Shown: piece by piece, positions 25,124 to 34,397 of the stretch
Layout of the letters: each line of letters begins with the position of its first letter
How positions within the stretch are numbered: the first letter of the stretch is position 1
Source of the DNA: Virgibacillus siamensis
GTDB lineage: Bacteria; Bacillota; Bacilli; Bacillales; Amphibacillaceae
DNA: 64,000 nt
NCBI RefSeq assembly: GCF_900162695.1
Contig: NZ_FUIH01000007.1
Location: forward strand, 1,922,001 to 1,986,000
Direction of reading: 5' to 3'
Position numbers and translations under genes: made by a program
Notes under the pieces: generated by a model
What the model saw: only the letters and a program-made list of their open reading frames with translations
The model's database searches: none
What the model was told of the DNA's origin: nothing

Positions 25124-26419
25124 ATGAACAACGAAAAGAATCAGCAAAACAGAGACTTTTTCGAAAAGAAATACTCCAGACGCAGCCTGCTGAAAACTGC
25201 GGGGATCGGCGGCGTTGGTGTTTTCGTTGGTGCATCAGGACTTGGCGGCATCCTGTCATTAACCGATACCCCTGAAAAACAAGCAGAAACATTGGCGGCT
25301 GATACAGTTCCATTCTATGGAAAGCACCAGGCAGGCATTGCCACAAAGATGCAGAATAATACATATGTCATGGCGCTAAACATTACGGCTGACACCAAAA
25401 AGGAACTAACCGATCTTTTCCGGAAATGGACGAAGGCAAGTGATGCAATGGCTTCCGGAAAATTGGTCGGTGATCCAACAACGAACGAATTTCTCCCGCC
25501 GGATGATACAGGGGAAACAATCGGGCTATCGGCAGCAAATTTAACAATCACTTTCGGTGTCGGTCCTACATTATTCACCAAAGATGGCAAGGACCGATTC
25601 GGCATTGCACATAAAAAGCCAAAGGAACTGAAGGAACTCCCCGTTTTTTCACGTGACCGTCTGGAAGACAAATGGTCTGGCGGGGATGTTTGTATACAGG
25701 CGTGCAGTGACGATTCACAAGTAGCATTCCATGCTGTACGGAACCTTGTCCGGATTGCCCGTGGAAAAGCAAATGTACGCTGGGCGCAAGAAGGCTTCCA
25801 GCGAACAAAGAAAGCCAGCGAGAAAGGCAGAACACCGCGAAACCTTTTCGGATTTAAAGATGGTACGGTAAACCCCGATACGGGCAATAACGAGGAAATG
25901 AACAAGGAAATATGGGTCCAGCCCGGTGATGGGCCTGACTGGCTCGCCGGAGGATCTTATCTTGTTTTCAGAAGAATTCAGATGTTTATTGAAGTTTGGG
26001 ATCGTACCACCCTTAAAGGCCAGGAGGAGACCTTTGGCAGGCACCGCGATACGGGGGCACCACTTGGGAAACAGAAAGAATTCGCACCGCTTGAACCGGA
26101 ACGAAAAGATGAGCTGGGCGCTAATGTCATTCCGGTAAATTCCCATGCCAGCCGGGCGCATGGAAACGGTAAGGAGCAAATTCTTCGCCGCTCCTACTCC
26201 TATTCGGATGGTATGGATCCGAAAACCGGAACGTTCGATGCAGGGCTTCTGTTCATGTGCTACCAGCGCAAGCCAAGCGAGGGATTCATTCCAATTCAAA
26301 AACGGTTAGCCCAACAGGATAAATTGAATGAATATATCGTTCATAAAGGCAGTGCCGTTTTTGCATGTCTGCCGGGAACAAAAAACGGGGGATTTATCGG
26401 GGAAACATTGTTTTACTGA
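25124..26419 (+). CDS. efeB: Tat-exported Dyp-type peroxidase EfeB
   Basis: A haem peroxidase thought to oxidise ferrous iron for uptake through EfeU; the B. subtilis homologue YwbN is a Tat substrate. The 431-residue protein has a twin-arginine signal (SRRSLLKTAGIGG, about 18-30) and the DyP motif region NLFGFKDGTVNP, where the distal aspartate sits. A later histidine around residue 343 (VNSHASRAHG) is a likely haem ligand. ATG 25124 is 7 bases from GGAGGG; an ATG 3 bases earlier overlaps the efeO stop. No tatAC genes occur in this window. Confidence 0.93.
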   Translation: MNNEKNQQNRDFFEKKYSRRSLLKTAGIGGVGVFVGASGLGGILSLTDTPEKQAETLAADTVPFYGKHQAGIATKMQNNTYVMALNITADTKKELTDLFRKWTKASDAMASGKLVGDPTTNEFLPPDDTGETIGLSAANLTITFGVGPTLFTKDGKDRFGIAHKKPKELKELPVFSRDRLEDKWSGGDVCIQACSDDSQVAFHAVRNLVRIARGKANVRWAQEGFQRTKKASEKGRTPRNLFGFKDGTVNPDTGNNEEMNKEIWVQPGDGPDWLAGGSYLVFRRIQMFIEVWDRTTLKGQEETFGRHRDTGAPLGKQKEFAPLEPERKDELGANVIPVNSHASRAHGNGKEQILRRSYSYSDGMDPKTGTFDAGLLFMCYQRKPSEGFIPIQKRLAQQDKLNEYIVHKGSAVFACLPGTKNGGFIGETLFY

Positions 26420-26448
26420 TTCTTCCTCCGATCAGGAGTTGAGTGCCA

Positions 26449-28230
26449 ATGAAATGGAATAAAACTAAATGGCTGATAAGTATGATAGTTTTTTTGGTTG
26501 CAATTAGTGGAATTTTCATCAATCAGAGCAAAGTGGTTGCTGCGGGAAAACTTGATGCTTTATATATTCAAATCGGTGATGCCATGATGAATGCAAAAGA
26601 TATGAATTGGCAAGCCGTTGATCAGAATATTACCTCTTTCAGTAATCTATGGAAAAATACCAATAAAAAAAATCATGCTACGGCAGATGATGTAACGAAA
26701 CAACTCGAAATCATTACCGCGAATCTGGAAAATAAAGAAAAGAGTGCGAAAAAAATCAGAGCGCATCTTTCCGCACTTTCCCAATCACTGAATGCGTTCA
26801 AAAACAAAACCAAACCAGCCGGAGACAAAGGTCAGCATAAATCTATTAAACAACTGCTCCCCTACCTTGATACGATAGAAAAACATGTTAAATCCGGGGA
26901 AATGACGAAAGCTGCGAAAGGGTACGATGAGTTTGTAACAGCATGGACAGAAAAAGAAGTAATTGTGCGTAACGAAAGCATTACATCATATGGTGCCATT
27001 GAAACCCAAATGGGCTTTTTACGAATAGCCTTATCCCAGGAACCACCAGATATAAAAGGTGCGAAAGAAGGAATTACTAAATTACGAACAGCCATTCAAG
27101 ACTTTTTAAAAGGAAAACGTGCGGCAGGTACCGGAGATCAGAAACATTCTTTAACTGATGCGGTACAATTGTTAAACGATTCTGCCGGTGCAATGGCGGA
27201 TGGAAAAAGTGAAAAATCTGCTGATTATCTTAAGCAACTGCTCGTCATCTGGCCGTCAGTTGAAGGTAAAGTACGCACATCAGACCCGGCTTTGTACAGT
27301 GAAATTGAAAATAATGTTCCAAAAACAATCAGTATCCTGAAATCGGAAAATGCGGACCTGGAAAAGGCTGAAGGAATTATTACGGATCTGGAAAAACGAC
27401 TGCAATTAATTACCGGGGACACCGAATATACTTTTGTCGATGCCCTGCTTATCTTATTCCGGGAAGGTATGGAAGCTATATTGATTATTGCCGGGCTGTT
27501 GGCCTTCCTGAAAAAAACAAACAATGAACGAAAAAAAGGATGGATTTGGGGCGGTGCTTCAGCAGGGTTAATTGCCAGTGCCATGATGGCCATCTGTATT
27601 AACCTTTTTTTCTCCAATGTCACAGCTGCAGCCAGCCGTGAATATTTGGAAGGCATAATCGGTTTGACAGCTGTTTTCATGATGCTGACTGTTGGGGTCT
27701 GGCTGCACAAGAAGACGAATATCAATCACTGGAACCAGTACATTGAACAAACGATGTGTAAAGCGTTAGCCAAGGGAAGTCTTGTTTCCATTGCTGTGTT
27801 GAGCTTTTTATCCATTTTCCGTGAAGGTGCCGAGACAATCATATTTTACGCCGGAATGGCCCCTTCCATTAAGTTGAGTCAACTGATACTGGGAATTGGA
27901 ATAGCACTGGTTATTTTGTTTATTCTTGGATTTTTCATTATCCGTTACAGTGCAAAAATTCCTGTTCGGAAATTTTTCCTTGTAGCAACAGTGCTGATTT
28001 ATTTCCTTGCATTCAAGATGGTCGGTGTAAGCATTCACGCACTGCAGGTAGCCAATTCATTGCCGATTCATTATATACAACAGATTCCTTTTTTTGAATT
28101 TATCGGCCTGTATCCAACAGTAGAAACAATTGTGCCACAGATGATCCTGCTACTCGCCATCGCCGGAACAGCCCTTTACGTACGCCGAAGCGGCAACCTG
28201 AAAGCCGCAAACGCAATATCTTCAACATAA
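26449..28230 (+). CDS. efeU: ferrous/ferric iron permease EfeU (FTR1 family) with long N-terminal domain
   Basis: The C-terminal half is an FTR1-like permease with both REXXE iron motifs, LFREGMEAILII and IFREGAETIIFY, on separate membrane helices. The 593-residue protein also has a signal-like helix (about 7-27) and a helical lysine/glutamate-rich extracytoplasmic region of about 300 residues, longer than a bare permease. This could bind or buffer iron or dock EfeO and EfeB. ATG 26449 follows AGGAG by 10 bases; a GTG at 26443 is an alternative. The operon order here is O-B-U, whereas B. subtilis has U-O-B (ywbLMN). Confidence 0.9.
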   Translation: MKWNKTKWLISMIVFLVAISGIFINQSKVVAAGKLDALYIQIGDAMMNAKDMNWQAVDQNITSFSNLWKNTNKKNHATADDVTKQLEIITANLENKEKSAKKIRAHLSALSQSLNAFKNKTKPAGDKGQHKSIKQLLPYLDTIEKHVKSGEMTKAAKGYDEFVTAWTEKEVIVRNESITSYGAIETQMGFLRIALSQEPPDIKGAKEGITKLRTAIQDFLKGKRAAGTGDQKHSLTDAVQLLNDSAGAMADGKSEKSADYLKQLLVIWPSVEGKVRTSDPALYSEIENNVPKTISILKSENADLEKAEGIITDLEKRLQLITGDTEYTFVDALLILFREGMEAILIIAGLLAFLKKTNNERKKGWIWGGASAGLIASAMMAICINLFFSNVTAAASREYLEGIIGLTAVFMMLTVGVWLHKKTNINHWNQYIEQTMCKALAKGSLVSIAVLSFLSIFREGAETIIFYAGMAPSIKLSQLILGIGIALVILFILGFFIIRYSAKIPVRKFFLVATVLIYFLAFKMVGVSIHALQVANSLPIHYIQQIPFFEFIGLYPTVETIVPQMILLLAIAGTALYVRRSGNLKAANAISST

Positions 28231-28236
28231 TTCGGG

Positions 28237-28273
28237 AAAATGCGGGTGGCGCTTTGCACCAACCGCATTTTTT
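28237..28273 (+). terminator. terminator of the efe operon
   Basis: AAAATGCGG (28237-28245) pairs with CCGCATTTT (28263-28271), with an inner GTG/CAC pairing, followed by TT. Confidence 0.7.
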
Positions 28274-28280
28274 CCATTTA

Positions 28281-28317
28281 AAAGGACCCGCCTGTCAATC
28301 TTAGGCGGGTCCTTTTT
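28281..28317. terminator. bidirectional terminator between efeU and tRNA-Arg
   Basis: AAAGGACCCGCCT (28281-28293) pairs with AGGCGGGTCCTTT (28303-28315) over a 13-bp stem with T-runs on both strands. It would end the tRNA transcript on minus and back up the efe terminator on plus. Confidence 0.85.
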
Positions 28318-28325
28318 GTTTTTAG

Positions 28326-28399
28326 CGCGCCCAGAGGGATTCGAACCCCCGGCGCCTGGTACCGGAAACCAGTGCTCTATCCAGCTGAGCTATGGGCGC
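28326..28399 (-). tRNA. tRNA-Arg (anticodon CCG)
   Basis: The cloverleaf is complete on minus: acceptor GCGCCCA/TGGGCGC, D arm AGCTCAGCTGGATAGAGC, anticodon arm CTGGT-TTCCGGT-ACCAG with anticodon CCG reading CGG, and T arm with GGTTCGAATCC. The 3' CCA is not encoded. It is a single-gene unit with a promoter at 28421-28449. Confidence 0.96.
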
Positions 28400-28420
28400 A
28401 AATTCAATCGCACATAGGCT

Positions 28421-28449
28421 ATTATAACGCCACATTTTCAGATAAACAA
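28421..28449 (-). promoter_or_regulatory. promoter of tRNA-Arg(CCG)
   Basis: TTGTTT (28444-28449), 17 bases, TATAAT (28421-28426) on minus. Confidence 0.7.
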
Positions 28450-28609
28450 GCCCTTTTTCAAAATACCTTCTTCAAAATATTATTTTCCAATTTTATTATT
28501 TTTGAGAAAAAAGAGAAAAACCCCAAAACCAAGAATCAACCTTGTATACTGTACATGAATTCCAAATCATCTAACAATTACAAATGAATGTACGTAAAGG
28601 AGGATGCAA

Positions 28610-29608
28610 ATGGACAAGGATGAACCACTCCTTGAAGTTAAAAATTTACATACACATTTCTTTACTAAATCTGGTGTTGTTAAAGCTGTTGATGGTGTCA
28701 ATTTCACTGTCAACCCCGGCGAAACACTGGGAATTGTCGGTGAATCCGGATCAGGAAAAAGCATTACAGCACTATCTATTCTTGGCCTTATCCCCTCTCC
28801 GCCGGGAAAAATTGTCGATGGTGAAATCAACTTCAAGGGTGAAAATCTTTTTAACAAATCGGCTAAGGAAATGCGAAAAATCCGCGGAAAAGAAATCGCC
28901 ATGGTCTTTCAGGATCCAATGACATCCTTAAATCCTGTCTTTACCGTCGAAAAACAGATGATTGAAACCATCCTGGCACATGAGAAAATGACCAAACGGC
29001 AAGCGAAAGGCCGTGCACTGGAACTGTTGGATCTTGTTGGCATACCAGATCCCAAAAAAAGGTTGCGGAATTATCCGCATGAATTCAGTGGCGGTATGCG
29101 GCAAAGAGTGATGATTGCGATGGCTTTGTCATGCAACCCCTCCCTATTAATTGCAGATGAACCAACAACTGCGCTTGATGTGACTATCCAGGCACAGATT
29201 CTTGAACTGTTCAAACGGATGCAAAAAGAGCTGAATATGGCGGTTGTCATGATTACCCATGATCTAGGCGTTGTTGCCGAAGTGTGCGATCGTGTCATGG
29301 TCATGTATTCAGGAAAACCGGCCGAATATGCAGGGACAGGACATTTATTTGATTATGGAAAACACCCGTACACACTTGGCCTGATGAATTCAATACCAAA
29401 AATCACCGCTGAAAAAACGAAACTTGAAGCAATCGAAGGACATCCTCCCGATTTGCGTGCCCTGCCCAAAGGATGCAGTTTTGCACCCCGATGCAAACAT
29501 GCCATGGAAAGCTGTCTTTCCGATGACCCGGAACTTCGGGAGGTTGAGGATAACCATTACGTTCGCTGTTTACTATATGAGGATTCGAAAAAGGCGGTAT
29601 CGACATGA
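28610..29608 (+). CDS. di/oligopeptide ABC transporter ATPase (DppD/OppD type)
   Basis: The 332-residue ATPase energises peptide import. It has Walker A GESGSGKS (about 43-50), the Q-loop in MVFQDPMTSLNP, the signature FSGGMRQR, Walker B LLIADEPTTALD and the C-terminal OppD/DppD cysteine-rich tail (PKGCSFAPRCKHAMESC), which in related ATPases binds an iron-sulphur cluster. ATG 28610 sits 6 bases behind AAAGGAGG; an ATG at 28604 touches the RBS. It is the first gene of an ATPase-ATPase-binding protein-permease-permease operon, the order of B. subtilis appDFABC. Confidence 0.93.
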   Translation: MDKDEPLLEVKNLHTHFFTKSGVVKAVDGVNFTVNPGETLGIVGESGSGKSITALSILGLIPSPPGKIVDGEINFKGENLFNKSAKEMRKIRGKEIAMVFQDPMTSLNPVFTVEKQMIETILAHEKMTKRQAKGRALELLDLVGIPDPKKRLRNYPHEFSGGMRQRVMIAMALSCNPSLLIADEPTTALDVTIQAQILELFKRMQKELNMAVVMITHDLGVVAEVCDRVMVMYSGKPAEYAGTGHLFDYGKHPYTLGLMNSIPKITAEKTKLEAIEGHPPDLRALPKGCSFAPRCKHAMESCLSDDPELREVEDNHYVRCLLYEDSKKAVST

Positions 29609-30603
29609 ACACATTATTGGAAGTAAAAAATATTAAAAAACATTTTCCGCTTAAAAAACAAAACCCTTTGTCAAAAGAACAACCCGTTTTAAAAGCGGTG
29701 GATGGCATTTCTTTTTCCATTAATGCCGGTGAAACGCTCGGGCTTGTCGGAGAAAGCGGATGCGGGAAATCAACTGCCGGACGGGTTATGCTGAAATTGC
29801 TGGAACCAACTGAAGGAGAAATTCATTACAAGGGTGAAAACATAACATCTTACAAGGGTGAAAAACTCCGCAAGCTGCGAAGGGACATGCAAATCATTTT
29901 TCAGGATCCATATGCATCGTTGAATCCGCGTAAAACCATTGAACAGACAATCACAGAACCAATGAAAATATTTCGCATTTCCAAAGTAGAACAGCAAAAA
30001 AAATTGAACCGGCTGCTTGATGTTGTCGGGCTCAGTTCGTATCACAAACAACGGTATCCGCATGAATTCAGCGGCGGTCAGCGGCAGCGCATAGGAATTG
30101 CCCGATCTCTGGCACTGGAACCGGAACTGGTCATTTGCGATGAACCTGTCTCAGCGTTGGATGTTTCGATTCAGGCGCAGGTAATTAATTTAATGGAAGA
30201 TTTGCAGGATGAATTTGATCTCACATATATTTTTATCGCCCATGACCTGAGCGTTGTTCACCACATCAGTGACCGTGTTGCTGTCATGTATCTGGGTGAG
30301 CTTGCCGAAATTGGCGAAGTAAATGAAGTCTACCAAAATCCGAAACACCCATATACACAGGCATTACTTTCAGCGGTTCCCGAAGCAAATCCACACCATG
30401 AAAAAAAGCAGATTATATTATCCGGTGATTTGCCTTCACCTGCAAACCCGCCCCAGGGCTGCAAGTTTCACACACGGTGCCCTTTTGCCGAGGAAATCTG
30501 CCGCACCCAGAAACCAAAACTGAAAAAAGTTTCCGAAAACGGACAAATGGCAGCGTGTCACTTTGCTAAGGAGGTGGTAGCGAAAAACACCGCCCAAATC
30601 TAA
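29605..30603 (+). CDS. di/oligopeptide ABC transporter ATPase (DppF/OppF type)
   Basis: The 332-residue second ATPase, partner of the preceding one in the heterodimer. It shows Walker A GESGCGKS, Q-loop IIFQDPYASLNP, signature FSGGQRQR, Walker B LVICDEPVSALD and the tail PQGCKFHTRCPFAEEIC. Its start overlaps the upstream stop by 4 bases (ATGA), pointing to coupled translation and equal amounts. Confidence 0.93.
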   Translation: MNTLLEVKNIKKHFPLKKQNPLSKEQPVLKAVDGISFSINAGETLGLVGESGCGKSTAGRVMLKLLEPTEGEIHYKGENITSYKGEKLRKLRRDMQIIFQDPYASLNPRKTIEQTITEPMKIFRISKVEQQKKLNRLLDVVGLSSYHKQRYPHEFSGGQRQRIGIARSLALEPELVICDEPVSALDVSIQAQVINLMEDLQDEFDLTYIFIAHDLSVVHHISDRVAVMYLGELAEIGEVNEVYQNPKHPYTQALLSAVPEANPHHEKKQIILSGDLPSPANPPQGCKFHTRCPFAEEICRTQKPKLKKVSENGQMAACHFAKEVVAKNTAQI

Positions 30604-30624
30604 AAATGATCTGAAGGAGGATGT

Positions 30625-32259
30625 ATGTTGAAAAATCGAAAGTTCATGTTTCTGTTATCTTTGCTCTTTACTGTAATGTTTGTACTGGCAGCATGTACAC
30701 AGGATGCAGGCACCGGCTCCGGGGGAAGTGCTTCCGGTGAAAGTGGATCTTCAGATGATTCCAACGGTAAAAAAACACTGGTCTTTGGCCGTGGAGCCGA
30801 TTCCATCCAATTGGATCCGTCAAAAGTTACGGATGGTGAATCAATCTATGTTACTAATCAGATTTATGACCCGCTAGTCCGGTACAAAGTGGAAGGAACC
30901 GAAGTTAAACCTGCCCTGGCAACCGAATGGGAAGTCAGTAAGGATGGACTGGTCTGGACTTTCCAGCTTCGGGAAGGTGTTAAATTCCATGATGGAACAG
31001 ATTTCACAGCGGAGGATGTTGTATTCAACTTTGAACGATGGGCATCTTCAGGTGAATATATCTACTATGGCTACATGTTTGGAGCTACGAAGGATGACCT
31101 TGGAGGAATTATTGAAAAAGTTGAAGCTACAGACAAGTATGAAGTGAAAATCACCTTGTCAGAGCCTAATGCTCCATTTCTCCAGACATTAGCAATGCCG
31201 CCATTTGGTATTGCCAGTCCGGACGCCATCAAAAAATATGGTGAAGACTACTTTAAGAACCCTGTCGGAACCGGTCCATTTGTCTTTAAAGAGTGGATTC
31301 CGGATGACAAAATCACCCTAACGAAAAATAAGGATTACTTTGGAAAAGTCGCAAACGTAGACAAAGTCATTTTCCGCACTATTCCGGATAACGGCGCTCG
31401 TTTTCTGGAGCTTCAGGCAGGATCAATTGACCTGATGACAGGGCTGAACCCGCAGGATATTCAAACAGCGGAAAATGATGAGAATCTGAAAATCATCCGC
31501 CGACCATCGATGAACATCAGCTATATGGCAATGAATATGAGTAAAGATGGCCCAATGTCAAAGAAAAAAGTACGTCAAGCGATTAACTGGGCTATTGACA
31601 AAAAAGAACTGATGACACTATTTGAAGGTATTGGCAAGCCTGCCAAAAACCCAATTCCGCCGTCACTCTGGGGTTACAATGATGAAATAGAAGATTACGG
31701 ATACGATGTGGAAAAAGCTAAAACACTGCTTGCTGAAGCTGGATATCCGGACGGGTTTGATACAACTTTGTATATCATGGCAAACCCGCGACCCTATTTA
31801 CCGCAGCCAAAACTGACTGCACAGGCCATTCAGCAAATGCTGAAGAAGGTTAATATTAACGTAAAGATAATTGAAAATGACTGGGATACGCATTTAGCAG
31901 TAACCGAGGATGGAAAACATGACATGGCATTTTTGGGATGGACCGGTGATAACGGTGACCCGGACAACTTCCTTTATGTATTACTTGATAAGGATAATGC
32001 CAAGAAAGGATCTGCGGGTAATATTGCATTTTATAAAAGTGATGAGGTCCATGACTTGCTAAAGGCAGCACAAACGGAAATGGATCAGGAAAAGCGGGTT
32101 GAATATTACATGAAAGCACAAGAAATCATACATGAAGATGCACCATGGTTCCCGATTGCACACACAACACCACCGCTCGCGGCAAGCAAGAAGGTTGTAA
32201 ACTATACACCACATCCTACCGGAAGTGAACCATTCAACCTTCTGGATATTAAAGAATAA
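30625..32259 (+). CDS. peptide-binding lipoprotein (DppA/OppA family, SBP_bac_5)
   Basis: A 544-residue extracytoplasmic solute-binding protein with a lipoprotein signal peptide ending in LAAC (Cys24). A Gly/Ser-rich linker (about 28-50) follows. The core has family segments YDPLVRYKVEGTEVKPALAT, LREGVKFHDGTDFTAEDVVF and GWTGDNGDPDNFLYVLL. The last closely resembles the dipeptide-binding loop of E. coli DppA, so dipeptides are likelier than long peptides; haem, nickel or other ligands are also known in this family. A stable hairpin lies between this gene and the permease genes, as often found behind abundant binding proteins. Confidence 0.92.
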   Translation: MLKNRKFMFLLSLLFTVMFVLAACTQDAGTGSGGSASGESGSSDDSNGKKTLVFGRGADSIQLDPSKVTDGESIYVTNQIYDPLVRYKVEGTEVKPALATEWEVSKDGLVWTFQLREGVKFHDGTDFTAEDVVFNFERWASSGEYIYYGYMFGATKDDLGGIIEKVEATDKYEVKITLSEPNAPFLQTLAMPPFGIASPDAIKKYGEDYFKNPVGTGPFVFKEWIPDDKITLTKNKDYFGKVANVDKVIFRTIPDNGARFLELQAGSIDLMTGLNPQDIQTAENDENLKIIRRPSMNISYMAMNMSKDGPMSKKKVRQAINWAIDKKELMTLFEGIGKPAKNPIPPSLWGYNDEIEDYGYDVEKAKTLLAEAGYPDGFDTTLYIMANPRPYLPQPKLTAQAIQQMLKKVNINVKIIENDWDTHLAVTEDGKHDMAFLGWTGDNGDPDNFLYVLLDKDNAKKGSAGNIAFYKSDEVHDLLKAAQTEMDQEKRVEYYMKAQEIIHEDAPWFPIAHTTPPLAASKKVVNYTPHPTGSEPFNLLDIKE

Positions 32260-32276
32260 AAAACAAAACAGGAACA

Positions 32277-32308
32277 TTCCCGGGGATTCACGCAACAATC
32301 TCCGGGAA
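32277..32308 (+). promoter_or_regulatory. intra-operon hairpin behind the binding-protein gene
   Basis: A 12-bp stem with one G-U pair (TTCCCGGGGATT with AATCTCCGGGAA) and an 8-base loop lies 18 bases after the binding-protein stop. No T-run follows. It probably shields the 3' end of the upstream message from exonucleases, or partly stops transcription, to make more binding protein than permease. Confidence 0.65.
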
Positions 32309-32350
32309 ATGGCTTCCTTGAATTTTACATAATAGACGGGAGGTACACTG

Positions 32351-33355
32351 ATGCTTCAATATATTGTAAAACGAATACTGATGCTTATCCCCGTGCTGCT
32401 TGGTGTGTCCATCCTTACCTTCTCCCTGATTCATCTGATTCCGGGTGACCCGGCAAAAAGTATGCTTGGCAATAAAGCAACGGAAGCACAACTGGAGGCA
32501 CTCCGGCATGAGTTAGGTCTTAATGATCCCTATGTCGTGCAATACGGCCGATTTTTAGGTGATATTTTGCAAGGAGACCTTGGACAATCTGTACAGTCCA
32601 AAGAAGATATTGCCGTACAGTTAATGCACAAGCTGCCTGCAACGATTGAATTGACTATATTTGCTATGATTTTAGCGGTCGTTATCGGGGTTACAGCAGG
32701 GGTTATCGCAGCCGTGAAACAGTATTCCTGGTTTGACAACCTCAGTATGACCGGAGCGCTGTTCGGTGTTTCGATGCCAATCTTCTGGCTTGGCCTGATG
32801 ATGATTCTGTTTTTCTCTGTTGAATTGCAGCTTATGCCGCCTTCCGGACGGTTATCGTCGGGTATTGATCTGAACACCATTACCAATTTTTTTCTGCTGG
32901 ACAGTATATTAACCGGCAACTGGATAGCGTTTAAAGATGCATTCTTCCATCTTCTTATGCCAGGCATTGCACTTGGAACCATACCGATGGCGATCATTGC
33001 CCGGATGACCAGATCAAGCATGCTGGAAGTGATGAAGCAGGATTATATTCGAACAGCGGATGCAAAAGGGCTGAGAAAACATTTAATTATTTTTCAGCAT
33101 GCCTTAAAGAACGCCTTCCTTCCTGTTTTGACCGTCATTGGTCTGCAATTTGGACTGCTGCTCGGTGGTGCCGTTCTGACCGAAACGATTTTCTCCTGGC
33201 CCGGTGTCGGGCGATACGTCTACCTGGCAGTACTTGGGCGAGATTTCACCGTTGTGCAAAGTACTATTTTAGTGATTGCAACCATTTTCGTACTGGTGAA
33301 CCTTATAACAGATTTACTGTATAAATATTTTGATCCGAGGATCAGTTATGATTGA
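32351..33355 (+). CDS. di/oligopeptide ABC transporter permease (DppB type)
   Basis: A 334-residue inner-membrane subunit with about six helices. The N-terminus LQYIVKRILMLIPVLLGVSI is typical of the OppB/DppB family. The cytoplasmic EAA loop reads IRTADAKGLRKHLIIFQHALKNA with the G about 3 residues after A, contacting the ATPase. The start ATG 32351 follows GGGAGG. Confidence 0.93.
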   Translation: MLQYIVKRILMLIPVLLGVSILTFSLIHLIPGDPAKSMLGNKATEAQLEALRHELGLNDPYVVQYGRFLGDILQGDLGQSVQSKEDIAVQLMHKLPATIELTIFAMILAVVIGVTAGVIAAVKQYSWFDNLSMTGALFGVSMPIFWLGLMMILFFSVELQLMPPSGRLSSGIDLNTITNFFLLDSILTGNWIAFKDAFFHLLMPGIALGTIPMAIIARMTRSSMLEVMKQDYIRTADAKGLRKHLIIFQHALKNAFLPVLTVIGLQFGLLLGGAVLTETIFSWPGVGRYVYLAVLGRDFTVVQSTILVIATIFVLVNLITDLLYKYFDPRISYD

Positions 33356-33381
33356 TACCCTGACGAAAGGATGTGCATTTG

Positions 33382-34296
33382 ATGGAATTGCAGCCGAACC
33401 CGGCCGGAAATACAGATACAGCGCTTCCTGATGAACTTGCCCACAAAAAGAAAAGCAGCTTATGGAAAGATGTATTTTTTCGGCTTATTAAAAGTAAAAC
33501 ATCACTGATCGGGTTGTGTATCATTCTTCTTTTAATTGTTACTGCTATATTTGCACCATTAATCGCAACACACAACCCTACAAGCTATGAATCCATTACC
33601 AATCGCTATCAGCCTCCATCCGCAGAACATTTTCTTGGAACGGATGCACTCGGAAGGGATATTTTCAGCAGAATTGTATATGGTACGCGTATTTCCATTC
33701 AAATTGGTGTTTTTACCGTAGCCATATCGATGATTATCGGTGTCCTTCTTGGAGGAATTGCTGGTTATTTTGGAAAATGGATTGATCAGATTATCATGCG
33801 TGTTGTCGATATTCTAATGGCGTTTCCAAGTATTTTACTGGCTATAGCACTCGTTGCTGTCCTGGGGCCGAGCCTGCAAAATGCCATGATTGCAGTCGGG
33901 ATTGTCGGAATACCACAGTTTGCCCGGATTGTACGATCGGCAGTATTATCAGTAAAAGAAACAGAATATATTGAGGCCGCTAAAGCTATTGGTGCCAAAA
34001 ACGGCCGGGTACTGATGCAGCATGTATTGCCTAATTGTCTTGCTCCAATTATCGTTCAGGCCACACTTAGTGTTGGTACGGCAATTCTGGATGCAGCCGG
34101 ATTAAGTTTTCTTGGACTTGGAGCACAGCCGCCGACACCCGAGTGGGGCGCGATGTTGAGTGACGGGCGTGCAGCATTGCAAAATGCACCATGGGTTGTC
34201 GCCTTCCCCGGAATTGCCATCTTTTTGGTTGTTCTTGGCTTCAATTTATTCGGGGACGGATTACGTGATGCTTTAGACCCACGATTAAAGGAATAA
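33382..34296 (+). CDS. di/oligopeptide ABC transporter permease (DppC type)
   Basis: A 304-residue second permease with an N-terminal cytoplasmic stretch, a helix (SLIGLCIILLLIVTAIFAPL), FLGTDALGRDIFSRIVYGTR and the EAA loop YIEAAKAIGAKNGRVLMQHV. These are OppC/DppC hallmarks. ATG 33382 is preferred to GTG 33373 by spacing to GAAAGGA. It ends the operon and is followed by a strong terminator. Confidence 0.93.
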   Translation: MELQPNPAGNTDTALPDELAHKKKSSLWKDVFFRLIKSKTSLIGLCIILLLIVTAIFAPLIATHNPTSYESITNRYQPPSAEHFLGTDALGRDIFSRIVYGTRISIQIGVFTVAISMIIGVLLGGIAGYFGKWIDQIIMRVVDILMAFPSILLAIALVAVLGPSLQNAMIAVGIVGIPQFARIVRSAVLSVKETEYIEAAKAIGAKNGRVLMQHVLPNCLAPIIVQATLSVGTAILDAAGLSFLGLGAQPPTPEWGAMLSDGRAALQNAPWVVAFPGIAIFLVVLGFNLFGDGLRDALDPRLKE

Positions 34297-34319
34297 TTAC
34301 AATATTGGAAAAGTGTAGT

Positions 34320-34360
34320 AAGATAAGGTAAATGCATCCGCATTTTCCTTATCTTTTTTT
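34320..34360 (+). terminator. terminator of the peptide ABC operon
   Basis: AAGATAAGGTAAATGC (34320-34335) pairs with GCATTTTCCTTATCTT (34340-34355) around a 4-base loop and runs into seven T. Confidence 0.9.
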
Positions 34361-34397
34361 GCCTGTATGCCGGTATTTTAAGGGAGTTGACAAAATT

